NCBI GenBank assembly: GCA_964396335.1 | Contig: CAYNEX010000012.1 | Coordinates: 1-36,825, forward strand | Direction: 5' to 3' | DNA: 36,825 bases | Source of the DNA: ZC4RG30 sp964396335 | Lineage (GTDB): Bacteria > Pseudomonadota > Gammaproteobacteria > Steroidobacterales > Steroidobacteraceae | In this document: positions 1 to 8,811 of the stretch, one piece after another | How positions within the stretch are numbered: position 1 is the first letter of the stretch | Layout of the letters: every line of letters begins with the position of its first letter | The notes under the pieces: model-generated | Database searches by the model: none | The model's input: only the letters and a program-made list of their open reading frames with translations | What the model was told of the DNA's origin: nothing | Made by a program: the position numbers and the translations under genes

Positions 1-1
1 G

Positions 2-979
2 CAGGGCCGCACCTCGCGCGCTCCGCTGCGCGAATCCTTCTGCCGCTGGCCGAACCTGAAGATCGTGCTGATCGCACTGTTCGGCCTCACCGCCGGGCAG
101 GCGGTGGTGTGGTACACGGGCCAGTTCTATGCGCTGTTCTTCCTGACGCAGACGCTGAAGATCGACGGCGCCACCGCGAACCTGCTGATCGCGCTGGGGC
201 TGATCCTGGGCACGCCGTTCTTCATCGTGTTCGGTGCGCTGTCGGACCGCATCGGCCGCAAGCGCATCATCCTGGCCGGCTGCCTGGTGGCGGCATTGAC
301 CTACTTCCCGCTGTTCAAGGCGCTCACCGTGGCCGGCAATCCGCAGCTGGCCGCCGCGCTGGCCTCGGCGCCTGTGACGCTGCACGCCGACTCGCGCGAG
401 TGTTCGTTCCAGTTCAACCCGACCGGCACGACCAGGTTCACCAGCTCCTGCGACGTGGCCAAGCAGGCGCTGGCCAACGCCTCGGTGAACTACGACTCGG
501 AAGCTGCCAGCGGCACCGCCCGCATCATGGTGGGCTCGCGCCAGATCGATTCCTATGACGCGAAGGCGCTGTCCGGTGAAGCCCTCGCGGGGCGCGAGGC
601 GGCATTCCGCGCTGAACTGGCGACCGCGCTGAAGGAGGCGGGATATCCGGATGCGGCCGATCCCGAGCGCATCAACCGGCCGCTGGTGGTGGCCATCCTG
701 ACCCTGCTGGTGATCTACGTGACCATGGTCTACGGACCCATCGCGGCGATGCTGGTGGAGATGTTCCCGACCCGCATCCGCTACAGCTCGATGTCACTGC
801 CCTATCACATCGGCAATGGCTGGTTCGGTGGCCTGCTGCCCACCATGGCCTTTGCCATCGTGGCGCAGACGGGCAACATCTACAGCGGCCTGTGGTACCC
901 GGTGATCATCGCGCTGATGACACTGGTGATCGGCGCCGTGCTGGTCCGCGAGACCCGCGGACGCTCGATGCACGACTGA
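2..979 (+). CDS. MFS transporter, metabolite:H+ symporter (MHS) type, 3' part
   Basis: The frame is open from the window edge, so the true start lies upstream. The visible part is the C-terminal half of an inner-membrane major facilitator superfamily permease. The segment GALSDRIGRKR (about 235-270) is the cytoplasmic MFS signature loop, and VEMFPTRIRYSSMSLPYH (about 757-810) is typical of the MHS branch (ProP/ShiA-like) that imports organic acids or osmolytes with protons. Between two transmembrane helices (about 350-690) lies a hydrophilic insert of roughly 110 residues. It contains two cysteines about 16 residues apart and is probably periplasmic, where they could form a disulfide. I recall similar long loops in this family from other proteobacteria, so it is unlikely to be a foreign insertion. 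The substrate cannot be read from the sequence. The gene converges on the GH3 gene with a 15-bp gap. Confidence 0.85.
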   Translation, partial: QGRTSRAPLRESFCRWPNLKIVLIALFGLTAGQAVVWYTGQFYALFFLTQTLKIDGATANLLIALGLILGTPFFIVFGALSDRIGRKRIILAGCLVAALTYFPLFKALTVAGNPQLAAALASAPVTLHADSRECSFQFNPTGTTRFTSSCDVAKQALANASVNYDSEAASGTARIMVGSRQIDSYDAKALSGEALAGREAAFRAELATALKEAGYPDAADPERINRPLVVAILTLLVIYVTMVYGPIAAMLVEMFPTRIRYSSMSLPYHIGNGWFGGLLPTMAFAIVAQTGNIYSGLWYPVIIALMTLVIGAVLVRETRGRSMHD

Positions 980-994
980 GGCTGCGCGCCCCGG

Positions 995-2896
995 CTAACG
1001 CCAGGGCGCGAGGTCGCCACGATGCCCGCGCCGGTACAACGGCGCGGCATCGTCATCCGGCAGCGCCGGGTCCTGCGCTTCCACCGCCCGCATCGATGAG
1101 GGCAGGTTCAGCGGCAGGCGACCGCGTGGCGGCGTCCTGCCGGTCACCACATCCAGCAGTGCCGCATCACTGGCGCCGAACAGGGCCAGCAGGCCGGCGG
1201 CCCGATCCTGAAGGTTGGTCAGGATGGCCGGGCGGTCCATGTCCACCGCCACCACCGCCGGCAGGTCCGGTGGCAGGGCCATCAATGCATCGAAACCGGC
1301 ATCGCCGGGGCGGAAGTCCAGCCGGCCCTCATTCTGCATCGCGCCGAAGAAATGATGCGGATGCAGGCGCTCGAAGGGTGCGGCCAGACGCAGCAGCGCG
1401 ACGTCGGCCTGCGCCGGATCGCTGACGACGCTGAGTCCGGCCGTGCGCGCCGCCGCCGGCGCAACCCCGTGCAGCCAGACCTTGGTGCGGGCCCGCAGCG
1501 GCAGCACGCGCTCCTGGTTCTGCAGCAGCACCTGCGCATCCCGCTGCGCGCGTTCGCCGAGACGACGCCAGGCCGCCTGCCCCACCACCTGCACCGCGCG
1601 CGCCTCGTCGACGAAAGGATCATCGAACAGGCCGAGCTGGAATTTCAGCGTCAGCACGCGCGACACCGCCTCGTCGATCCGTTGCGACGGGATGTGGCCT
1701 GCGGCAATCGCCTCGAGCAGCGGCGCGGGGTCATCCAGGCCGCCAAGCTGGTCGATGCCGGCATTGATCGCCTTCGCGGCGCGGCCGGCGCGCGTGGCCT
1801 CTTCCATGCCCCACGGCGTGGCGATGAACTGCGGTGCCTGCGGCGCCTCGGCGGTGGGCGCGCGGCAGCGATCAGTGCAGTCGTTGACGATGGCCCAGTC
1901 CGACAGCAGCAATCCCTTGAAACCATGTTTGCCGCGCAGGCGCTCCTGCAGCAGCTGGCGATTGAATCCGGGCGCCACCGCCTCGACCGGCTCGCCATCC
2001 TGCGTCACCCCGCGCAGGATCGGATAGGCCGGCATCACGCCGGCCACATTGGCGCGCAACGCATCCTCGAAGGCGCGTTCATGCAGCGCGAGGCTGGCGT
2101 CGTCGAGGACATTCACGCGCCCGTAGTAATTGTGCGCATCGAAACCTTCCGGCGCGGCGCCATAGCCCAGCCAGTGCTTGGCGATCGCCGCCACGCCATC
2201 GCGACGCAGGCCCTCGCGCCCGCCCTGCAGTCCCTCGACATAGGCGCCGTTGAGCCGCGACACCTGCACCGGCTCGGCGCCGAAGGTACCCGCCAGGCGC
2301 GGCCAGCGCGGCTCGGTGGCCAGGTCCGCCTGCGGGAACAGCGCCATCTGGATGCCCACGGCACGGTATTCGCGCCGCACGATGTCCCCGAAGCGCCGCA
2401 CTGTGTTGGCGTCACCGATGGCCCCCAGTCCCAGCGCCTCGGGCCACTGCGAGAACAGGCCGGCGGCGTGGCTGGCCCCCTCCACCGCCTGGAAGTGATG
2501 CCGGGGATCTGAACTGATGGTCACCGGGATGCCCAGCCGCGTGCGCGCCGCGATCTGCTGGAGCGCATTGTTCTGCCGAGCGAACTCGCGCGGCGGCAGG
2601 TCTAGGCGGGTGACGAAGCTGGTCACATGCCGGCCGGCGATGCGCTCTTCCATCGCCGCGAGGTCGTAAGTGCCACCGGGACCGCTGGCGGCGGCACTTC
2701 CGTGCAGCAGCGCGCCGACCTTCTCCTCCAGCGTCATCTGCGCCAGCAGGTCGGCGACGCGGGCGGCCACCGGCTGGCGCGGGTCCTCATAGGGGTCCAG
2801 CCGCCGGTTGTGGTTCAGGTCGCGACCGGACGGCGCCGCGCCAGGCACCGGAGCCGCCAGCACCAGCAGTGAAAAACACAGCAGGATCCGCAACAT
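995..2896 (-). CDS. Secreted glycoside hydrolase family 3 protein (beta-glucosidase-like)
   Basis: This encodes 633 aa starting at the ATG at 2896, which gives a clean signal peptide (MLRILLCFSLLVLAAPVPGA); the open frame continues upstream but that part overlaps the queH promoter region. After the leader comes RDLNHNRRLDPYEDPRQP, typical of exported GH3 enzymes, then the (alpha/beta)8 domain. PRWPRLAGTFGAEP (about 196-209) is the GH3 substrate-pocket motif. GLLLSDW places the catalytic nucleophile at Asp333. The C-terminal sandwich domain looks shorter than in BglX-type enzymes of about 750 aa, and no fibronectin-III domain is evident. Known GH3 members release terminal beta-linked sugars such as glucose or xylose; I cannot specify which. 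It should act in the periplasm or outside the cell. It is divergent from queH and convergent with the MFS gene. Confidence 0.88.
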   Translation of the reverse strand: MLRILLCFSLLVLAAPVPGAAPSGRDLNHNRRLDPYEDPRQPVAARVADLLAQMTLEEKVGALLHGSAAASGPGGTYDLAAMEERIAGRHVTSFVTRLDLPPREFARQNNALQQIAARTRLGIPVTISSDPRHHFQAVEGASHAAGLFSQWPEALGLGAIGDANTVRRFGDIVRREYRAVGIQMALFPQADLATEPRWPRLAGTFGAEPVQVSRLNGAYVEGLQGGREGLRRDGVAAIAKHWLGYGAAPEGFDAHNYYGRVNVLDDASLALHERAFEDALRANVAGVMPAYPILRGVTQDGEPVEAVAPGFNRQLLQERLRGKHGFKGLLLSDWAIVNDCTDRCRAPTAEAPQAPQFIATPWGMEEATRAGRAAKAINAGIDQLGGLDDPAPLLEAIAAGHIPSQRIDEAVSRVLTLKFQLGLFDDPFVDEARAVQVVGQAAWRRLGERAQRDAQVLLQNQERVLPLRARTKVWLHGVAPAAARTAGLSVVSDPAQADVALLRLAAPFERLHPHHFFGAMQNEGRLDFRPGDAGFDALMALPPDLPAVVAVDMDRPAILTNLQDRAAGLLALFGASDAALLDVVTGRTPPRGRLPLNLPSSMRAVEAQDPALPDDDAAPLYRRGHRGDLAPWR

Positions 2897-2956
2897 GGAC
2901 CCGATTCTACAAGCAGGGACCGAGCGCCGGGCCGTTCCCGCCCGGGAGCGAGCAGG

Positions 2957-2962
2957 TAGAAT
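2957..2962 (+). promoter_or_regulatory. Possible -10 element for queH
   Basis: TAGAAT matches TATAAT at 5 of 6 positions. The best -35 candidate (TTCCCG, 2935-2940, 16-bp spacer) is poor. If real, transcription would begin near 2969, favouring the ATG at 2991 over the one at 2961 as the queH start. Confidence 0.35.
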
Positions 2963-2990
2963 GCGCCTCCCCTTCCCCCGCGCCGATGCC

Positions 2991-3653
2991 ATGACCGAAT
3001 CCGCCGTCAATCGCCCTGTCCTGAAACCCCCGGTCGACGGGCCGCTGCTGCTGCATTCCTGCTGCGCGCCCTGCTCCGGCGAGGTGATGGAGGCGCTGCT
3101 GGCCTCGGGCATCCAGTACACGATCTTCTTCTACAACCCGAACATCCATCCGAAGCAGGAATACCTGCTGCGCAAGGAAGAGAACATCCGCTTCGCCGAG
3201 AAGCATGGCATCGAGTTCGTGGATGCGGACTACGACACCGCCAACTGGTTCTCGCGCGTGCGCGGGCTGGAGCATGAACCGGAGCGCGGCGCGCGCTGCA
3301 CGGCCTGTTTCGACATGCGTTTCGAGCGCACTGCGCTGTATGCCTTCGAACACGGCTTCCCGATGATCTCCAGTTCGCTGGGCATCTCGCGCTGGAAGGA
3401 CATGAACCAGATCAACGGCTGCGGCATACGCGCGGCCTCGCGTTATCCGGACCTGGTGTACTGGGATTACAACTGGCGCAAGGGTGGCGGCGCGCAGCGC
3501 ATGGTCGAGATCAGCAAGCGCGAGCAGTTCTATCAGCAGGAGTACTGCGGCTGCGTCTATTCACTGCGAGACACCAACGCGCACCGCGAGAAGCAGGGCC
3601 GCGGGCCGATCGAGATCGGCGTGCATTTCTACGGGCGCAACGAGTCCGTCTGA
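2991..3653 (+). CDS. queH: Epoxyqueuosine reductase QueH (DUF208)
   Basis: The 220-aa product carries out the last step of queuosine synthesis, reducing epoxyqueuosine to queuosine in the wobble position of GUN-anticodon tRNAs. QueH is the non-homologous replacement of QueG. Family hallmarks are visible: LLHSCCAPCSG near the N-terminus with vicinal cysteines, then YNPNIHP, CTACFDMR in the middle, SSLGISRWKD, and YCGC near the C-terminus. These cysteines are the expected [4Fe-4S] and metal ligands. An in-frame ATG at 2961, with AGGT just upstream, would add 10 residues. I prefer 2991 because TAGAAT at 2957-2962 looks like a promoter element and the conserved domain begins further in. It appears monocistronic, divergent from the GH3 gene. 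Confidence 0.93.
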   Translation: MTESAVNRPVLKPPVDGPLLLHSCCAPCSGEVMEALLASGIQYTIFFYNPNIHPKQEYLLRKEENIRFAEKHGIEFVDADYDTANWFSRVRGLEHEPERGARCTACFDMRFERTALYAFEHGFPMISSSLGISRWKDMNQINGCGIRAASRYPDLVYWDYNWRKGGGAQRMVEISKREQFYQQEYCGCVYSLRDTNAHREKQGRGPIEIGVHFYGRNESV

Positions 3654-3680
3654 CCGCCAGGCGATCGTCGCGGGCGGTGG

Positions 3681-3797
3681 TCAGGCGGCCACCAGCACCA
3701 CGGTGAATGCGATCGTGATCAGCCAGTTCTCGATGCGCCGCAGGGCCCGCAGCCTGCGACCGGGAATCAGCGGAATGATCTGGTCCTTGTTGTCCAT
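3681..3797 (-). CDS. Candidate 38-aa single-span membrane protein
   Basis: A short frame starting at ATG 3797 reads MDNKDQIIPLIP, then a basic stretch (GRRLRALRRIE), then a hydrophobic C-terminus (NWLITIAFTVVLVAA). This layout, positive inside followed by one membrane span, is that of a genuine small membrane protein. Coding status is uncertain. No good Shine-Dalgarno sequence sits at the right distance (an AGGAGG lies too far upstream), and a longer open frame through the same region is antisense to lhr and not believable. It sits between queH and lhr, divergent from lhr. I do not recognise the family. Confidence 0.4.
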   Translation of the reverse strand: MDNKDQIIPLIPGRRLRALRRIENWLITIAFTVVLVAA

Positions 3798-3856
3798 GGA
3801 CCGAAGCCTGCGCCGGCTGCGCGGCCTCCTGCAGCGTGGCGCCACCGCCTGAAATG

Positions 3857-3872
3857 GTCGGAGAAATCCGAC
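3857..3872. repeat. Perfect inverted repeat GTCGGA-gaaa-TCCGAC
   Basis: A 6-bp perfect stem encloses GAAA, a GNRA-type tetraloop, in the non-coding gap between the small membrane frame (starts 3797, leftward) and lhr (starts 3954, rightward). No T-run follows on either strand, so it is not a standard terminator. It could be an operator or an RNA hairpin in either leader. A TAGCAT (3918-3923) downstream resembles a -10 element for lhr, but no -35 at a normal distance was found. Confidence 0.4.
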
Positions 3873-3953
3873 TATTGCATTTGCTCCATGTTGCAGAGCG
3901 GCAGCGTGGGCAACTGCTAGCATCGCCCCCTCCCCGCCCGATCCCTGGAACCC

Positions 3954-6900
3954 GTGCCACTGCACCATTTCCATCCTGCCGTCACCGGCTGGTTCAGCGC
4001 CGCATTCGGTGAGCCCACCGCAGCGCAGGCGGCCGCGTGGCCGGCGATCGCGGCCGGCCGTCACACGCTGATTGCCGCCCCGACCGGATCGGGCAAGACG
4101 CTGGCCGCCTTCCTGGCCGCCATCGATTCTCTGGTGCGACAGGCAGCCGATGGCACGCTTGAGGCCGGCGTGCAGGTGGTCTATGTCTCGCCGCTGAAGG
4201 CCCTGTCCAACGACATCCGCCGCAACCTCGAGGAACCACTGGCCGGTTGCCGCGCCCGGCTGCAGCAGCTGGGACTGGGCGACACGGAAATCCGCAGCCA
4301 GGTGCGCACGGGCGATACGCCGCAGTCCGAACGCAGTGCGATGCTGAAGGATCCGCCGCATATCCTGGTCACCACTCCCGAATCGCTGTACCTGCTGCTG
4401 ACCAGCGAGTCGGGGCGCCGGATGCTGTCGACCACCCGCACGGTGATCGTGGACGAGATCCACGCGGTGGCGGCGACCAAGCGCGGCTCTCACCTGGCGC
4501 TGTCGCTGGAACGCCTCGCCGATGTGGCCGAAGGACCGCTGCAGCGCGTCGGCCTGTCGGCCACGCAGAAACCCATCGAGGAAGTGGCGCATTTCCTCAC
4601 TGGCACCGATGCCGGGTGCGCAATCATCGATGCCGGCCACATCCGCGAACGCGACCTGGCGCTGGTGCTGCCCGATTCACCGCTCGAAGCGGTGATGTCG
4701 CACGAGGTGTGGAGCACGCTGTACGACCGCATCGCGCAGCTGATCGAGCAGCACCGGACCACCCTGATCTTCGCCAACACGCGCCGCATGGTGGAGCGCA
4801 TGACGCGCCATCTGTCCGAGCGCATCGGCGCCGAACACATCGCCGCGCACCACGGCAGCCTCGCGAAGGAGCAGCGCCTCGACGCCGAACAGCGCCTGAA
4901 GTCCGGCCAGCTGCGCGCCCTGGTGGCCACCGCCTCGCTGGAGCTGGGCATCGACATCGGCGACGTGGAGCTGGTGTGCCAGATCGGCTCGCCGCGCTCG
5001 ATCTCGGCCTTCCTGCAGCGCGTGGGACGCGCCAACCACGCCGTGCATGGCGTGCCGAAGGGACGCCTTTTCCCACTGTCGCGCGATGAGCTGGTGGAAT
5101 GCACCGCACTGCTGGATGCGGTACGCGCCGGCGAGCTGGATCGGCTGGTGATGCCCGAGGCACCGCTGGACGTACTGTCGCAGCAGCTGGTGGCCGAGGT
5201 GGCCTCCGGCGAACGCGGCGAGGACGAACTGTTCGCGCTGGTACGTCGCGCCTGGCCCTACCGCAACCTGGATCGCGCCCGGTTCGACCAGGTGGTTGAG
5301 ATGCTCTCCGAGGGCATCTCGACACGCCGCGGCCGGCAGAGCGCCTACCTGCACCGTGATGCCGTGAATGGCCGGCTGCGCGCCCGGCGTGGCGCGCGCC
5401 TGACCGCCATCACCTGCGGCGGCGCCATCCCGCAGAACGCCGACTATCAGGTGGTGCTCGAACCGCAGGGCGTGATGGTCGGCACGCTGAACGAGGACTT
5501 CGCGGTCGAGAGCCTTGCGGGCGATGTGTTCCAGCTGGGGAACACTTCCTATCGCATCCTGCGGGTCGAAGCCGGCAAGGTGCGGGTGGAGGATGCGGCA
5601 GGCCAGCCGCCGACGATCCCTTTCTGGCTGGGAGAGGCACCCGCGCGCAGCGATGAGTTGTCCGCCGCGGTCTCACGCCTGCGGCAGGAGATCGACGACG
5701 CGCTGCCCGCGCTCGATGCCGACACCATCCAGCGCTGCATCAAGCAGGTGCGCGAGCGGCACGGGCTGCCGGGCATTGCCGCGCAGCAGCTGGTGGAATA
5801 TTTTGCCGCCGCCAAGGCCGCGCTGGGACACCTGCCCACCTTCGACACGCTGGTCGTGGAACGCTTCTTCGATGAAGCCGGCGGCATGCAGCTGATCATC
5901 CACTCGCCCTTCGGCGCGCGACTGAACCGCGCCTTCGGCCTGTCGTTGCGCAAGCGCTTCTGCCAGAGCTTCAACTTCGAGCTGCAGGCGGCAGCCACCG
6001 AGGACGCCATCGTGCTGTCGCTGGGCGAGACGCACAGCTTCGCGCTCGAAGACGTGGTGAAGTACCTGCACAGCCGGACGGTCGAATCGGTGCTGGTGCA
6101 GGCGGTGCTCGACTCACCGCTGTTCCTGACCCGCTGGCGCTGGAACGCCACCATCTCGCTGGCGGTAAAGACCTCACGCGCCGGCAGGAAGACCCCGCCG
6201 CCGCTGCTGCGCATGGCGGCCGAAGACCTGGTATCGGTGGTGTTTCCCGACCAGCTGGCCTGCCTGGAGAACATCAGCGGCCCGCGCGAGATCCCCGACC
6301 ATCCGCTGGTGCGCCAGACGCTGCACGACTGCCTGCATGAGGCCATGGATATCGACGGCCTGGTCGCGCTGCTGCGGAAACTGGAAAGCGGCGCAGTCCG
6401 CGCCGTGGTGCGCGACCTGCCGCAACCCTCGATGCTGGCAATGGAGGTGCTGACCGCCCGCCCCTATGCCTATCTCGACGATGCCCCGCTGGAGGAACGC
6501 CGCACCCAGGCGGTGGCCGCTCGACGCTGGCTGGATCCGGAAAGCGCCGCGCAATTCGGCAAGCTGGATGGCGCCGCCATCGACGCGGTACGCGAGGAGG
6601 CCTGGCCCGATCCGGCCAATGCCGACGAACTGCACGATGCATTGATGCTGCTGGGGCTGCTGCCGGCCGCCGAAGCCGATGGGCACGGCCCTGTGCCTCG
6701 ACCCGCCTGGCAGGCTCTGTTCGCCGAATTGCAGGCCGCGCGACGAGCAACCTCGTTGCAGGTCGCAGGCCACGGCTTCTGGGTCGCGGCCGAGCAATTG
6801 CCACTGGCCGACAGCGTGCATCCGCAAGCGCAGCGCCAGCCGCCCATCCAGGCGCCCGCCTCGCATGCGTCGCGACAACTGGCGCGCGCGGATGCCATCC

Positions 6901-8291
6901 GCGAACTGCTCCGCGGCCGCCTGCAGGCATCAGGTCCGGTCACGGCGGAGCACTTGTCACAGGCACTGCTCTTGCCGGTGGAAGACATCGACCAGGCGCT
7001 GCTGGCGCTGGAATCCGAAGGTTTCGTGATGCGCGGCCAGTTCACGCCGGAGGTCGCGCCCGAACACATCGAATGGTGCGAGCGGCGCCTGCTGGCGCGC
7101 ATCAGCCGCTACACCATCCGCGCGCTGCGTGCCCGGATCGAACCGGTGGCCAGCGCCGACTTCATGCGTTTCCTGCTGGAATGGCAGGGCGTGACGCGCG
7201 AACCGCAGGGCGAAGGCCCCCAGGCCCTCACCACCGTGCTGGAGCAGCTGGAAGGCTTCGAAGTGCCGGCCATTGCCTGGGAGCGGGATGTACTTCCCGC
7301 CCGCATGAAGGCCTACGACCCCTCCTGGCTCGACTCGCTGTGCCTGTCCGGCCGCGTCGTCTGGGCCCGGCTTGATGCGCCGAAGGGATCGGTGGCCGGC
7401 CCGGTGCGCACCACGCCCATCGCGCTGCTTTCCCGCTCGCGCCTGCCGCTGTGGCGGGCGCTCTCGCAGGGCCAGCGCGGCAAGGCGCCGCTGTCGGCCG
7501 GCGCCCAGGCGGTTGCATCGATGCTGGCCACGCGCGGCGCCTCGTTCTTCGATGAGATCGCGCGCGCCAGCGGACTGCTGCAGACACAGGCCGAGAATGC
7601 GCTGGGGGAACTGGTCGCGGCGGGCCTGGTCAGCGCTGACAGTTTCGGCGGCCTGCGCGCCCTGCTGATGCCGCTGCGCACGAAGCAGCGCCTGGCCGGT
7701 CGTGGACGACGTGTGGCGCTGTTCGGCCTGGAGGAAGCCGGCCGCTGGAGCCTGGTTCAGGAGCACCCGCAACCTGCCGCACCCGCGAATGCCAATGATG
7801 CCGCCACCGATCCGGACCTGGTGGAACAAGTGGCCTGGCGCCTGCTGCAACGTTATGGCGTGGTCTTCCGCCGCATCCTGACGCGCGAAGCGCCGTGGCT
7901 GCCTCCCTGGCATGCACTGCTGCGCACATTGCGCCGGCTCGAAGCGCAGGGTCATGTACGCGGCGGCCGCTTCGTGGCCGGCGTCAGCGGCGAGCAGTAT
8001 GCCCTGCCCGAGGCCGTCACTGCGCTGCGGGCGGTGCGGCAGCGCCCCGTACAGGGCGCGCTGGTCTCATTGAGCGCGGCCGATCCACTGAACCTGCTGG
8101 GGATTGTCACGCCGGGCGAACGACTGGCGGCCCTCGCCGGCAACCGTTTCGTGCTGCGCGACGGCGTGCCGATCGCCGTGCACGCCGCCGGCGAAATCCA
8201 GTGGCTGGTGGACCTGCCGCTGAACGAGCAATGGCCGGTGCGCAACGCATTGCTGCGCCGGGGCGCCGCGGCGATCGCCCACAGCGCCTGA
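3954..8291 (+). CDS. lhr: Lhr-type ATP-dependent superfamily 2 helicase, long form
   Basis: The product is 1445 aa from a GTG start, close to the roughly 1500 aa of E. coli Lhr. Visible are the Walker A motif APTGSGKT (42-49), YVSPLKALSND, TTPESLY, the Walker B box DEIH (167-170), SATQ, FANTRRMVERM, ASLELGIDIGDV and the motif VI region LQRVGRANH. These form the two RecA domains, followed by the winged-helix and Lhr-core segments. The extra 500-600 residues at the C-terminus match the Lhr-CTD of long Lhr proteins. Lhr enzymes translocate 3' to 5' on single-stranded DNA, unwind hybrids with RNA and are linked to DNA repair in the cytoplasm. No partner genes such as a nuclease or ligase sit next to it here. 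The ribosome-binding site before the GTG is weak. Confidence 0.95.
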   Translation: MPLHHFHPAVTGWFSAAFGEPTAAQAAAWPAIAAGRHTLIAAPTGSGKTLAAFLAAIDSLVRQAADGTLEAGVQVVYVSPLKALSNDIRRNLEEPLAGCRARLQQLGLGDTEIRSQVRTGDTPQSERSAMLKDPPHILVTTPESLYLLLTSESGRRMLSTTRTVIVDEIHAVAATKRGSHLALSLERLADVAEGPLQRVGLSATQKPIEEVAHFLTGTDAGCAIIDAGHIRERDLALVLPDSPLEAVMSHEVWSTLYDRIAQLIEQHRTTLIFANTRRMVERMTRHLSERIGAEHIAAHHGSLAKEQRLDAEQRLKSGQLRALVATASLELGIDIGDVELVCQIGSPRSISAFLQRVGRANHAVHGVPKGRLFPLSRDELVECTALLDAVRAGELDRLVMPEAPLDVLSQQLVAEVASGERGEDELFALVRRAWPYRNLDRARFDQVVEMLSEGISTRRGRQSAYLHRDAVNGRLRARRGARLTAITCGGAIPQNADYQVVLEPQGVMVGTLNEDFAVESLAGDVFQLGNTSYRILRVEAGKVRVEDAAGQPPTIPFWLGEAPARSDELSAAVSRLRQEIDDALPALDADTIQRCIKQVRERHGLPGIAAQQLVEYFAAAKAALGHLPTFDTLVVERFFDEAGGMQLIIHSPFGARLNRAFGLSLRKRFCQSFNFELQAAATEDAIVLSLGETHSFALEDVVKYLHSRTVESVLVQAVLDSPLFLTRWRWNATISLAVKTSRAGRKTPPPLLRMAAEDLVSVVFPDQLACLENISGPREIPDHPLVRQTLHDCLHEAMDIDGLVALLRKLESGAVRAVVRDLPQPSMLAMEVLTARPYAYLDDAPLEERRTQAVAARRWLDPESAAQFGKLDGAAIDAVREEAWPDPANADELHDALMLLGLLPAAEADGHGPVPRPAWQALFAELQAARRATSLQVAGHGFWVAAEQLPLADSVHPQAQRQPPIQAPASHASRQLARADAIRELLRGRLQASGPVTAEHLSQALLLPVEDIDQALLALESEGFVMRGQFTPEVAPEHIEWCERRLLARISRYTIRALRARIEPVASADFMRFLLEWQGVTREPQGEGPQALTTVLEQLEGFEVPAIAWERDVLPARMKAYDPSWLDSLCLSGRVVWARLDAPKGSVAGPVRTTPIALLSRSRLPLWRALSQGQRGKAPLSAGAQAVASMLATRGASFFDEIARASGLLQTQAENALGELVAAGLVSADSFGGLRALLMPLRTKQRLAGRGRRVALFGLEEAGRWSLVQEHPQPAAPANANDAATDPDLVEQVAWRLLQRYGVVFRRILTREAPWLPPWHALLRTLRRLEAQGHVRGGRFVAGVSGEQYALPEAVTALRAVRQRPVQGALVSLSAADPLNLLGIVTPGERLAALAGNRFVLRDGVPIAVHAAGEIQWLVDLPLNEQWPVRNALLRRGAAAIAHSA

Positions 8292-8301
8292 TCCGGATGC
8301 T

Positions 8302-8323
8302 GGGACGGGCCGAAGCCCGCCCC
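8302..8323. terminator. Weak bidirectional hairpin between convergent genes
   Basis: GGGACGGGC-cgaa-GCCCGCCCC forms a 9-bp stem with one A-C mismatch in the 40-bp gap between the stops of lhr and the SRPBCC gene. Only short T-runs flank it, so termination efficiency is doubtful. Confidence 0.45.
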
Positions 8324-8331
8324 TTCATCGA

Positions 8332-8796
8332 TCAATGCGCCCGGCTGTCATCCACCGTGCCGCGCCAGGCGCCGGTCTCGCGTCCGCGCTGTTCGATGTA
8401 TTGCTTGAAGTCCTTCAGCGTCGACTGCACGCGCGCATCCAGCAGGCCCAGTGCATCACCGATGTTCTCCATCGCGTTGGTGGGTTCATAGGCCATCACC
8501 AGTCGCACCGCGGTGCGGCCGCCCTCGATGGGTTCAAAGCGCACCGTGCCCGCATTCGGCGGACCGGAGACGCTCTTCCAGGAGATGCGGCGATCCGGAT
8601 CCTGCTCGGTGATCTCCGCATCCCATTCCACGTCACGACCCCAGACCTCGGCATGCCAGTGCACATGCGTGTCGTCGATCTGCCGCACTTCCTTGACGCC
8701 CGCCATGAACCGCGGGAAGTCCTCGAACTGTGTCCACTGGTTGTAGACGGTCTGTATCGGGCAGTTCACTTCGATGGTCTTCTCGATCCGTTCCAT
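8332..8796 (-). CDS. SRPBCC (START-like) domain protein
   Basis: The 154-aa protein starts at ATG 8796 behind a good ribosome-binding site (GGGAGGT). The N-terminal IEKTIEVNCPIQTVYNQWTQFEDFPRFM and later GTVRFEPIEGGRTAVRLVM are the typical first helix and central strands of the polyketide cyclase/COQ10-like SRPBCC fold, a soluble helix-grip cavity binding hydrophobic ligands. The ligand is unknown. It is the last gene of a leftward unit behind two ferritin-like genes, separated from the nearer one by 15 bp. SRPBCC proteins near ferritin-like genes often belong to general stress clusters, but nothing here shows the regulator. Confidence 0.85.
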   Translation of the reverse strand: MERIEKTIEVNCPIQTVYNQWTQFEDFPRFMAGVKEVRQIDDTHVHWHAEVWGRDVEWDAEITEQDPDRRISWKSVSGPPNAGTVRFEPIEGGRTAVRLVMAYEPTNAMENIGDALGLLDARVQSTLKDFKQYIEQRGRETGAWRGTVDDSRAH

Positions 8797-8811
8797 GTCG
8801 ACCTCCCGGTT

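Noticed and set aside
350..690. Long hydrophilic insert in the MFS transporter as a possible foreign domain
   Set aside because: Similar long cysteine-containing loops occur in this MHS subfamily, and the reading frame and composition are continuous with the transporter.
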